DNA from: Nanobdellota archaeon
GTDB lineage: Archaea > Nanobdellota > Nanobdellia > Pacearchaeales > GW2011-AR1
NCBI GenBank assembly: GCA_018830845.1
Contig: JAHJRS010000068.1
Coordinates: 1-10,152 of the forward strand
Direction of reading: 5' to 3'
Length of the DNA: 10,152 nucleotides
Part shown: positions 1 through 5,489 of the stretch, piece after piece
Layout of the letters: each line of letters starts with the position of its first letter
Position numbering within the stretch: the first letter of the stretch is position 1
Notes under the pieces: model-generated
The model's input: the letters and a program-made list of their open reading frames with translations, nothing else
What the model was told of the DNA's origin: nothing
Databases searched by the model: none
Made by a program: the position numbers and the translations under genes

Positions 1-774
1 AATATATTTATTAACTGATTGAGGAGACTTTTGGAAGATGTAATCCTCTCGTGAAAATTCATTTATTTTGATAAATTCCTTTATCAAATCTGATGAAAGC
101 ATAAGTTTAATTCTTCTTCCAAAAGTTTTGCTAATTTCATCCCTTATAATCAATTCCTTATAATCATTGTATAAGTCAGACACTTTTATGTTCATTAATT
201 CCGTTGGTGCACGAATTCCCGTATCAAAAAGAAATGTAATTAAAACTCTATACTCATAATTAACATTTTCACAAAATTTCTTAACTTGTTCTTCATCCAA
301 ATAGACCCATTTTGGTTTGTCTTCTCTTGTGTCAAGATCTGTTGTAATGTCTAAGATTTCTTTTCCTTCTCTTTTATTTATTTTCATATACCAATGCCAA
401 AAAGCCTTGAAACATTTAACAGAATATGCCGTAGTGCTATAATTTCCCCCATCTCTTTTTTTAATTATCCCTTTTTTCATTTCTGAAAAAAATATCCCTA
501 ATTGTTGTTCAGAAATATCCGTTATTTTATCAAGATTGTATCTTTCTTTGAATTTTAAAGTAAAAAAATTCATCTTATCCCGTAAGGTATTAAGACGAAT
601 ATAACTTCTAGAGCCTTTTACAGTACCTCTAGAAGTATTAATCCCATGCTCCATATCTTGTAAATATCTTAAAACTAAATTAGAATTATACTCATTCATT
701 CCTGGAATTCCGTTTTTTACTAATTCCTTCCATTTGAGGTACCTCTCTTCATGATTGTAGGGATCTATTTTCAT
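1..774 (-). CDS. Tyrosine recombinase/integrase, 3' end missing
   Basis: This reading frame is open from an ATG at 774 to the left window edge (258 codons, no stop), so the C-terminus is cut off. It reads as an archaeal phage-integrase-family protein. Residues about 1-135 look like an alpha-helical core-binding domain (KGSRSYIRL near 53-61). The catalytic domain starts near 155 with FLFDTGIRAPTELMNIKVSDL-type box I around 181-201, whose Arg188 would be the first catalytic arginine. Lys216 in SKTFGRRIKL is the likely beta-hairpin lysine. The H-x-x-R box and the nucleophilic tyrosine should lie beyond the window. An alternative ATG at 822 would add 16 residues but sits inside a hairpin; neither start has a clear ribosome site. 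It lies 96 bases past the 3' end of tRNA-Asp in the same orientation, which suggests the integrase of an element inserted there. A chromosomal XerA-like recombinase is the alternative. Confidence 0.85.
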   Translation of the reverse strand, partial: MKIDPYNHEERYLKWKELVKNGIPGMNEYNSNLVLRYLQDMEHGINTSRGTVKGSRSYIRLNTLRDKMNFFTLKFKERYNLDKITDISEQQLGIFFSEMKKGIIKKRDGGNYSTTAYSVKCFKAFWHWYMKINKREGKEILDITTDLDTREDKPKWVYLDEEQVKKFCENVNYEYRVLITFLFDTGIRAPTELMNIKVSDLYNDYKELIIRDEISKTFGRRIKLMLSSDLIKEFIKINEFSREDYIFQKSPQSVNKYI

Positions 775-808
775 ATTTTTCTTAAGTTTAGCTTTTTTAT
801 ATTCAAAT

Positions 809-825
809 CGGATGGTTTCCATCCG
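809..825. repeat. Perfect 7-bp hairpin between tRNA-Asp and integrase
   Basis: CGGATGG and CCATCCG are exact reverse complements separated by TTT. The GC content of the stem stands out in AT-rich surroundings. It lies between the tRNA 3' end and the integrase ATG at 774, and it contains the alternative in-frame integrase ATG at 822. Possible roles are a recombinase arm or operator site, an RNA hairpin limiting integrase translation, or a processing signal after the tRNA. Only the dyad itself is seen. Confidence 0.5.
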
Positions 826-870
826 TTCTTAAGAAAAGTTACATCCCTCGAAAGTGCCAAGATGTACGTA

Positions 871-942
871 CGCCCAAGCCGGGAGTCGAACCCGGGTTTC
901 CAGCGCGACAGGCTAGTGTCATAGCCGTTAGACCACTTGGGC
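871..942 (-). tRNA. tRNA-Asp (anticodon GTC)
   Basis: Read on the minus strand, the sequence folds as a standard cloverleaf. The acceptor stem GCCCAAG pairs fully with CTTGGGC, followed by discriminator G73. T8 is present, and the D arm is GTC/GAC with GG in the loop. The anticodon stem CTAGC pairs with GCTGG (one G-T pair) around loop CTGTCGC, giving anticodon GTC for aspartate. The T arm CCGGG/CCCGG encloses TTCGACT. G73 and the absence of an encoded CCA fit archaeal tRNA-Asp. There is no intron. The integrase gene follows its 3' end, so the 3' half is a plausible attachment site. A copy of the first bases of the tRNA lies 55 bases upstream. An 81-codon open frame across this interval is not treated as a gene. 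Confidence 0.95.
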
Positions 943-960
943 ATCAAGTTTTGCATGTGG

Positions 961-1003
961 GCTTTTGCCAATGAAATTGAGCTTAGACCACTTGGGCAAA
1001 AGC
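961..1003. repeat. 9-bp perfect inverted repeat upstream of tRNA-Asp
   Basis: GCTTTTGCC (961-969) and GGCAAAAGC (995-1003) are exact reverse complements separated by 25 bases. The right arm overlaps the first bases of the duplicated tRNA 5' fragment (983-998). The repeat lies in what should be the 5' leader or promoter-proximal region of the tRNA-Asp gene. It could be a scar of recombination or a site for a recombinase or regulator. Confidence 0.5.
983..998 (-). repeat. Duplicated 5' end of tRNA-Asp
   Basis: The 16 bases ttagaccacttgggca here are identical to 928-943, which hold tRNA-Asp positions 1-15 plus one 5' flanking base. The offset is 55 bases. Beyond the 16 bases the two copies diverge, so this is a fragment and not a second tRNA. 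A TATA-like box at 1026-1035 is well placed to start transcription at about 1000, next to this fragment. This suggests that the fragment marks the original tRNA start and that the intact tRNA was rebuilt downstream, for example by an integration or excision event. That history is inference. Confidence 0.6.
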
Positions 1004-1025
1004 AATAAAGTTTCATGTTAAATTT

Positions 1026-1035
1026 TATTTTTAAA
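1026..1035 (-). promoter_or_regulatory. Candidate TATA box for tRNA-Asp
   Basis: On the minus strand this reads TTTAAAAATA. Archaeal transcription would start about 25 bases downstream, near 1000-1005. That is about 60 bases before the intact tRNA but directly before the duplicated 5' fragment. No better box is visible between 944 and 1000. The 944-1084 stretch holds no gene. Confidence 0.35.
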
Positions 1036-1084
1036 CCTTGTGATAATCTTAATCAAAGCAAACCGGGATATAAAATATTAAAAA

Positions 1085-1094
1085 CTTTATAATA
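1085..1094 (+). promoter_or_regulatory. Candidate TATA box for the first small paralog
   Basis: CTTTATAATA is centred about 25 bases before the ATG at 1115, and no Shine-Dalgarno precedes that ATG. This is the geometry of a leaderless archaeal transcript. Another AT-rich box (GATATAAAATA, near 1067-1077) could serve as an alternative with a short leader. Confidence 0.5.
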
Positions 1095-1114
1095 TCCGCC
1101 TATTTACAAACATC

Positions 1115-1420
1115 ATGGAATTGGCCGAAAAAATTGAAGAAAGGGTTATTGAGACTATGAAAATTGCAGTAAAAGATAGGACAGACTTTTCATTTCTTGA
1201 CCTGATTCACCGCGACATATTCGGCGCTCCTTTAAGTGCGGAATATTATGATTATGCACTTGATAAGTATTCAGAATATCTTTCAGACGGAAAAAACAAA
1301 TATAATGCAAGATATGATTCAGTGAGGGCCGCCTTAAGTAAAATGGTCATTGATTTTTTTAATGAGAAAAAAAGCCTTGTAAAAGTCAGTGAAGATTTAA
1401 GTGGACTTTCTAGAACATAA
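1115..1420 (+). CDS. Small uncharacterised protein, tandem paralog 1
   Basis: I do not recognise this 101-residue protein and assign no function. It looks soluble and mostly alpha-helical, with no signal peptide or membrane segment. Residues 27-77 (from FLDLIHRD to LSKM) form a core that aligns without gaps to the two genes that follow. Thirteen core positions are identical in all three: a Leu, a His, a Phe, a Pro, three Tyr, an Asp, a Gly, a Ser-Val pair and a final Lys-Met. Outside this core the N- and C-terminal tails differ. The ATG start is supported by the TATA-like box about 25 bases upstream and the lack of a ribosome site. It is followed after 34 bases by its paralog, which appears to have its own promoter. 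The shared core makes it very likely a real gene. Confidence 0.8.
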   Translation: MELAEKIEERVIETMKIAVKDRTDFSFLDLIHRDIFGAPLSAEYYDYALDKYSEYLSDGKNKYNARYDSVRAALSKMVIDFFNEKKSLVKVSEDLSGLSRT

Positions 1421-1431
1421 AATATTATAAT
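1421..1431 (+). promoter_or_regulatory. Candidate TATA box for the second small paralog
   Basis: The AATATTATAAT stretch is centred about 28 bases before the ATG at 1455, in the short gap right after the stop codon of paralog 1. There is no Shine-Dalgarno before the ATG. Paralog 2 may therefore be transcribed leaderless from its own promoter, in addition to any read-through. Confidence 0.45.
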
Positions 1432-1454
1432 CTTTATTCTCTTAAAAATTGCGG

Positions 1455-1748
1455 ATGGACAATTATAAAATAGGAATTGGTGGAAAAATTGAACAAAGCG
1501 ACTTGGAACTTCTGTCAGAGACTATATGCGAATCAATAGACCTTGAGTCAGAGAAGGAATTTCTTGATATTATGCACAGGGAGACCTTCGGGAAACCTAT
1601 AAATGAAAAGTATCTTGATTTTGCTGATGATTGTTATACTTTTTATTGTTTTGTGGGAAAAGACGACCGACATTCAAAATATCTTTCTGTTGTAAAAACT
1701 CTCAAAAAAATGTCAAAAGACAAATTGGGGGATAAGTCAAATGAGTGA
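1455..1748 (+). CDS. Small uncharacterised protein, tandem paralog 2
   Basis: This 97-residue protein of unknown function belongs to the same family as its neighbours. I chose the ATG at 1455 over an in-frame TTG at 1449 because it is the normal codon and sits about 28 bases after the TATA-like box. The conserved core covers residues 36-86 (FLDIMHRETFGKP through LKKM) and keeps all thirteen family-invariant positions. It is the only member with cysteines in the core region (two, near the middle). A glycine-rich N-terminal tail (IGIGGKIEQ) is unique to it. No membrane segment is seen. Its stop overlaps the next gene by 8 bases, so paralogs 2 and 3 are probably translated from one mRNA. Confidence 0.78.
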   Translation: MDNYKIGIGGKIEQSDLELLSETICESIDLESEKEFLDIMHRETFGKPINEKYLDFADDCYTFYCFVGKDDRHSKYLSVVKTLKKMSKDKLGDKSNE

Positions 1749-2100
1749 AACAAAAAAAGACAAAGAATTCCGCAAAATAGAAAATGAGGAAGTAAGAAAT
1801 AAAAAAGAACTGATATGGGATTGCATAAAAACAGGAAAAGAGCTTGAAATTTTAAGTATATTTCATGAAGGCAAATTTAATTCCCCCCTAAGTCAGGAAT
1901 ATCTTAACTATTCGCTTGATTTTTATAACTATTTTAAGGAAAAAGGCGAAAGTGAAGCTTACTCGAAATATATGTCTGTTGCAAAAACCATTGAAAAGAT
2001 GGCTAATGATAAAATTTTTGAGGATTATTCAAAAAAAATTAATGAAAGAAAGATAACTTTTTGGGACGACGAAGATTATGATTCTGATGACTATGAATAA
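1741..2100 (+). CDS. Small uncharacterised protein, tandem paralog 3, acidic tail
   Basis: The third member of the tandem family is 119 residues long, and its function is unknown. The family core is residues 37-87 (ILSIFHEGKFNSPLS through IEKM). The N-terminus is highly charged and probably helical (many Lys/Glu in 1-35). The C-terminus ends in a strongly acidic, Tyr-containing tail (WDDEDYDSDDYE), absent from the other two. The ATG at 1741 lies inside the end of paralog 2 and is preceded by a G-rich ribosome site (GGGGGAT near 1728-1734), unlike the leaderless first two. The gene ends one base before the stop codon of the convergent glucoamylase gene. Acidic tails often mediate contact with basic proteins or nucleic acid-binding partners, but nothing here shows a partner. 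Confidence 0.8.
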   Translation: MSETKKDKEFRKIENEEVRNKKELIWDCIKTGKELEILSIFHEGKFNSPLSQEYLNYSLDFYNYFKEKGESEAYSKYMSVAKTIEKMANDKIFEDYSKKINERKITFWDDEDYDSDDYE

Positions 2101-2101
2101 T

Positions 2102-4066
2102 TTAGTCTTTTATTCCTTTAAGAATTTTGTATTTTCCGATGTATTTTATAACGGCAATTATGAATCCTGCGTGACTCCATGTTAAAGGAGAAACTGATAG
2201 GGGTTCAGCTGTGTTTGGATTAAGCTGTTCTGATAAAGCTCCGGACGGAAGGGCTCTGTTGGTTGCCCATTTGAGAAGGTCTTCGACAAGTTTTAAATCC
2301 CCAATTTTTTTTGCATTTTCAATATACCATTCGGCAAGCCAGAAAGTTGAAATAAACCATGGATTTTCCGAGGCATCTTTTCCTGTTCTGTAGTACTTAT
2401 CATTTTCATACCTGTAAACTCCTCCGGTCGGAGTGATACACCACAATTTTTCAAGGGTTTTTTCCATTGTCCGGACAATCCTTTCATCATTGGCGGGAAG
2501 AATTTTATATTCAAAAAGTCCGTAGACTGTGCTAACGTCAATTGTGTTGTCACGAAGCCAGTTTCCCTCTTCATCGCTATAAATTCTTTTTATAAAAATT
2601 CCTCTATCTTTATCATAAAGATATTTTAAAATTGCATCTTTAACTTCCTGTGCCGCTTTTTCATATTTTTCCTTTTCCTGTTTTTCCCCAAAAATATCAG
2701 CAAAATTTTTTGCGGCTTCAAGACCTGCATAAACCGTTGCACAGGTGAAAGTGTGAACCCCAAGCTTTTCCTCCCAGAGATCATAACTCTCTTTTGGTAA
2801 TTTTGTTTTCTCATCTCTAAATTTAACAAGAAAATTTCCCGCATTTTTTATTAATGTTCCGTAAAGCTTTTTCACATCTTCGTTTTTATTTCTCTTGTAG
2901 TGTTTCCACAAGGAATCTAAAACAAGAGCGGTCTCATCTTCCTGAATTGGAAGTTGAATTTTACCGTGATTCAACCATGAGTGCCAGGAACTTCCAACCG
3001 ACCGGTCGGGACGATATTTTGGAAAAAGAAACCCCCCATCACTCAAAACTTCCGAACAAAATTCAAAAAATTTGCTGGTTATGTCTGAATATCCAGCTTT
3101 GTCAAAAGAACGGGCAACCAGCGCACCATCCCTTGGCCACATATAACTGTAAGTATCTTTTTTAAATTTGAAATTATGTGTGTCATTCGATGCAATAATT
3201 GCCCCATTTTTATTTGTTTGCGCGTTAATAATTAAAAGTGACCGCTTAAATAAATCCTGAACCTCCTCGGAAAGTTCATAAAATTTAAGCGAACTTTTGT
3301 TGACCCATTTTTTCCAGAATTCTTCTGTTTCTCTTATGAGTTTTTCCGGAGTATTTTTTAATATGAACTCTTTAAGCGCAAAAATCTCTTTGTATTTCTC
3401 TCCAACCGCAATCCAGTAATTTATTTCTTTGCTCTCACCGCCATTCAAAACAAGAGAAAAGCCCATTGCCGAGTCAACAGAACCATGTTCAATTGCATTT
3501 TTGCTTAAAATCCCGTCCTCAGCATCCTTGTATGTTCCGACTTTATCATCGGGTCCGTTAACTCCGGTTGCATAATCATCAAATGACTTTTTACCTGATT
3601 CGCCTCCGATAAGAAAATATCTTTTTCCCTTATAATGCACAAGCGAATCCAAGGTGGGATCAAAGTATGCAGTGTCTCCGATGTTTGTTTCCGAAATGTG
3701 AAATTCCTGGCCGAAAAAAACCTTTATTTTTCTTGTTTCAGGATTTTTGTTTTCAACTTTTAATTTTCTTAAATATATATTTTTTTCATGGTGGACTACT
3801 TCATTCATTGTTAGATTTACATTGAGCCTCCCATTGTATGCACTAATTTCACTCACCATGGTGTCCTTTTTGTATTTAATTGACAAATTCCAATCTTCAG
3901 AAGAAACCCAACTGAAGCCTGCGTCTGTCAGGACTCCAATTCGGTGTACTCTTCCTGAAACATGGTTGTCCTGCCCTACATGGGGGTAATAAAAATCACG
4001 TATTCGCGCATTTTTATCAAGGCAAACAAGCATGTTCCCGTTTCCTAGAATGATAGTGCGGGTCAT
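2102..4066 (-). CDS. GH15 glucoamylase-type glucan hydrolase
   Basis: This 654-residue protein has the bacterial/archaeal GH15 layout: an N-terminal beta-rich domain (about 1-255) and an alpha/alpha barrel (about 265-650). Visible landmarks are MWPRDG (309-314, substrate pocket), QEDETALVLDSLW (375-387), SYDLWEE (427-433, which should hold the general acid, Glu432 or 433), NPWFISTFWLAEW (568-580) and ALSEQLNP (610-617, with Glu613 as likely general base). The family releases glucose from the non-reducing ends of alpha-glucans; some archaeal GH15 members instead act on trehalose or dextran-type oligosaccharides. There is no signal peptide, so it probably acts in the cytoplasm on stored polyglucan. 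It is the last gene of the operon and starts in a TAATG overlap with the upstream small gene, without its own clear ribosome site. It resembles the Methanocaldococcus glucoamylase in type and length. Confidence 0.92.
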   Translation of the reverse strand: MTRTIILGNGNMLVCLDKNARIRDFYYPHVGQDNHVSGRVHRIGVLTDAGFSWVSSEDWNLSIKYKKDTMVSEISAYNGRLNVNLTMNEVVHHEKNIYLRKLKVENKNPETRKIKVFFGQEFHISETNIGDTAYFDPTLDSLVHYKGKRYFLIGGESGKKSFDDYATGVNGPDDKVGTYKDAEDGILSKNAIEHGSVDSAMGFSLVLNGGESKEINYWIAVGEKYKEIFALKEFILKNTPEKLIRETEEFWKKWVNKSSLKFYELSEEVQDLFKRSLLIINAQTNKNGAIIASNDTHNFKFKKDTYSYMWPRDGALVARSFDKAGYSDITSKFFEFCSEVLSDGGFLFPKYRPDRSVGSSWHSWLNHGKIQLPIQEDETALVLDSLWKHYKRNKNEDVKKLYGTLIKNAGNFLVKFRDEKTKLPKESYDLWEEKLGVHTFTCATVYAGLEAAKNFADIFGEKQEKEKYEKAAQEVKDAILKYLYDKDRGIFIKRIYSDEEGNWLRDNTIDVSTVYGLFEYKILPANDERIVRTMEKTLEKLWCITPTGGVYRYENDKYYRTGKDASENPWFISTFWLAEWYIENAKKIGDLKLVEDLLKWATNRALPSGALSEQLNPNTAEPLSVSPLTWSHAGFIIAVIKYIGKYKILKGIKD

Positions 4067-4380
4067 TAAATCTTAATTTTAATCTTTCTTTTTATGCTTG
4101 AGATTCTTGATTTTATTTTTTTCTCGGTTTCTTTTTTGTCCGTGATAGTATTAAGAATGCCCGCAAGTTTCGTGTCCCCGATTACATCATAAATCCATTT
4201 CGCAAAATCATTTTTTTCATGGTTTACATGTGATTCAAAAGTTTCCATGCTCATTTTTTTTAATGAATCTACAAGCTCTGAAATATTCTTAAATGTGCAT
4301 CCGTCGCTTGCCCAAAACTTTTGCCCTTCAGAAACATCTTCTAAGTAAGGGGACAAATTTTCCTTTGTTTCCTTAGTCAT
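4066..4380 (-). CDS. DUF5752-like small protein, copy 2
   Basis: This 104-residue protein resembles, from memory, the archaeal family labelled DUF5752; its function is unknown. Residues 22-73 (FWASDG through KLAG) align without gaps to residues 11-62 of the gene on the other side of the ATPase. Shared positions include F22, A24, G27, KN 31-32, EL 35-36, TFE 47-49, H51, N53, KNDFA 56-60 and W62. The KNDFA-x-W motif is the hallmark. The C-terminus is very basic (KIKSRISSIKRKIKIKI). It overlaps the ATPase gene by 8 bases and the glucoamylase by 1 base, so its translation is coupled to both. It has the strongest ribosome site in the window (4387-4394), which suggests high expression relative to the operon. 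Confidence 0.85.
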   Translation of the reverse strand: MTKETKENLSPYLEDVSEGQKFWASDGCTFKNISELVDSLKKMSMETFESHVNHEKNDFAKWIYDVIGDTKLAGILNTITDKKETEKKIKSRISSIKRKIKIKI

Positions 4381-5164
4381 AATTCTCCACCTCCTTTTTT
4401 TTGCTTTGGAATTTGTCCTTTAATCTTGAAATTCGTGATTTTTTCGCCGGGATATCCAAAAGAAGCGAAGCAAGCTCTTTGTAACTTTTTGAAACTTCAT
4501 GCGAAGGATATCTCACAACAATAGGAATCATCTGGGAAAGTGCTGAAAGAACTTTTACATTTTCGGGAATCTTTGCAAGAACTTTAACCTCTGAAGCCTT
4601 TGAAATATCTCTTGAACTTATTTCAAAGCGTTTGCTTCTCACTTTGTTCAAAATTATTCCCCTTATGGGAGTGTCCTCCCTTTTTGCAACGTTAACTGCA
4701 TGAATTGTTGAGCTTAAAGTGGGGTAATCCGGAGAACTCACAACTAAAAGTTCATCAGACGCAATCATCGCTGCAAGAATTTCCTTGTCAAGAGAGGGCG
4801 AAGAATCAATCAAAATTATGTCATAAATACGCCTTAGGGGTTCAATTTTTTGTTTCAGAATATTTATATTTGTCGGCGGAGAAGAGAGCTTTCCCGGGAT
4901 TACATGAAAACCAAGTTCATGATGATAGATTGCTTGATAAACCGGATACTCCTCATTCAAAACAGAATGCAAAGTGTGTGTGGGGTCAATTATTCCAATG
5001 TGGAGCCCCAGGTGGGGAGTTGAAAAGTTGGCATCAACAATTAAAACTTTTTTTTGAAAATCTTTTGCAAAAGTTGCACCAAGATTCTCAACAACTGTTG
5101 TTTTTCCGACGCCTCCTTTAAGTGCAATCACACCATATATTTTCCCGTTGGTTTTTTCATCCAT
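4373..5164 (-). CDS. MinD/ParA-family ATPase
   Basis: This 263-residue deviant-Walker ATPase has KGGVGKTT at 16-23 (signature Lys16 and P-loop Lys21), switch Asp44 in VDANFSTPHLGLHIG (43-57), and Walker B DIILIDSSPSL at 115-125 (Asp120). The 'PHLGLHIG' stretch and the overall length resemble MinD more than plasmid ParA. Such ATPases dimerise with ATP and position cell-division, chromosome or organelle cargo, or act as regulatory switches. The C-terminus is basic and helical (SRISRLKDKF, then KKK), loosely like the membrane-targeting helix of MinD, though less hydrophobic. It overlaps by 8 bases the small paralogous genes on both sides, and the whole trio sits between GH57 and GH15. No divisome or partition gene is nearby, so a role in the polyglucan pathway is plausible but inferred. 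Confidence 0.92.
   Translation of the reverse strand: MDEKTNGKIYGVIALKGGVGKTTVVENLGATFAKDFQKKVLIVDANFSTPHLGLHIGIIDPTHTLHSVLNEEYPVYQAIYHHELGFHVIPGKLSSPPTNINILKQKIEPLRRIYDIILIDSSPSLDKEILAAMIASDELLVVSSPDYPTLSSTIHAVNVAKREDTPIRGIILNKVRSKRFEISSRDISKASEVKVLAKIPENVKVLSALSQMIPIVVRYPSHEVSKSYKELASLLLDIPAKKSRISRLKDKFQSKKKEVENYD
4387..4394 (-). promoter_or_regulatory. Strong Shine-Dalgarno for DUF5752-like copy 2
   Basis: On the minus strand this reads GGAGGTGG, six bases before the ATG at 4380. It is nearly a full match to the archaeal anti-Shine-Dalgarno and lies inside the end of the upstream ATPase gene. It fixes the start of the small gene. Confidence 0.75.
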
Positions 5165-5489
5165 TTTGAATTGCCTCTTTTATTTTTGAGATAATTGTTT
5201 TTTTAGGAATTGCTTTTTCCCCTTTTTTTTCAACTTTCATCTTAAGAGCCTTTTCAACAATGCCGTACAATTCATCCCTTGCCTTTGCTGCATACATTTT
5301 TTTTGCAATTTTTGGTTCTTTCAATGCATTTTCGGTCCAGTTTGCAAAATCGTTTTTATTTTCATTAAAGTGATGCTCAAAAGTATCATTGTCAATTGTT
5401 CTTAAAACTTCCAAAAGTTCGCCCAAATTCTTCAAAACAGCGCCGTTTCTTGCATAAAAATATTCTGAAGGCTCTTTAATTTCCTCCAT
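5157..5489 (-). CDS. DUF5752-like small protein, copy 1
   Basis: This protein has 110 residues from the ATG at 5489. I prefer this start to an in-frame GTG at 5498 because a ribosome site (GGGGTGAT, 5494-5501) lies four bases before the ATG. Function is unknown. Residues 11-62 (FYARNG through KIAK) align without gaps to copy 2, with KNDFA at 45-49, W51 and H40 shared. The pattern 'Phe-x-Ala-x-x-Gly ... Lys-Asn ... His ... Lys-Asn-Asp-Phe-Ala-x-Trp' matches what I recall of the archaeal DUF5752 family. The C-terminal third is rich in Lys and Glu and probably helical. It overlaps the end of GH57 by 14 bases and the ATPase start by 8 bases. It may be a partner or adaptor of the ATPase. Confidence 0.85.
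   Translation of the reverse strand: MEEIKEPSEYFYARNGAVLKNLGELLEVLRTIDNDTFEHHFNENKNDFANWTENALKEPKIAKKMYAAKARDELYGIVEKALKMKVEKKGEKAIPKKTIISKIKEAIQNG

Noticed and set aside
771..1016. 81-codon open frame on the minus strand
   Set aside because: It runs straight through the tRNA-Asp gene and the duplicated tRNA fragment; its protein is low-complexity translation of structural RNA sequence.
1449..1454. TTG at 1449 as start of paralog 2
   Set aside because: An ATG two codons later fits the promoter spacing better, and no ribosome site favours the TTG.
2293..2844. Two minus-strand frames (93 and 72 codons) overlapping the glucoamylase
   Set aside because: Same-strand shifted frames inside an intact GH15 gene. 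The GH15 frame is continuous with all motifs, so these do not indicate a frameshift.
2854..3165. 103-codon open frame on the plus strand
   Set aside because: Antisense to the GH15 barrel domain, no ribosome site or motif; a shadow of the real gene.
4705..5121. 138-codon open frame on the plus strand
   Set aside because: It lies wholly antisense to the well-supported MinD/ParA ATPase and shows no recognisable motif; a compositional shadow.
4066..5164. MinD-like ATPase as chromosome partition or divisome gene
   Set aside because: No ParB, centromere-like repeats, MinC/MinE or FtsZ gene is nearby. The overlaps tie it to glucan genes, although a cell-division role cannot be excluded by sequence alone.
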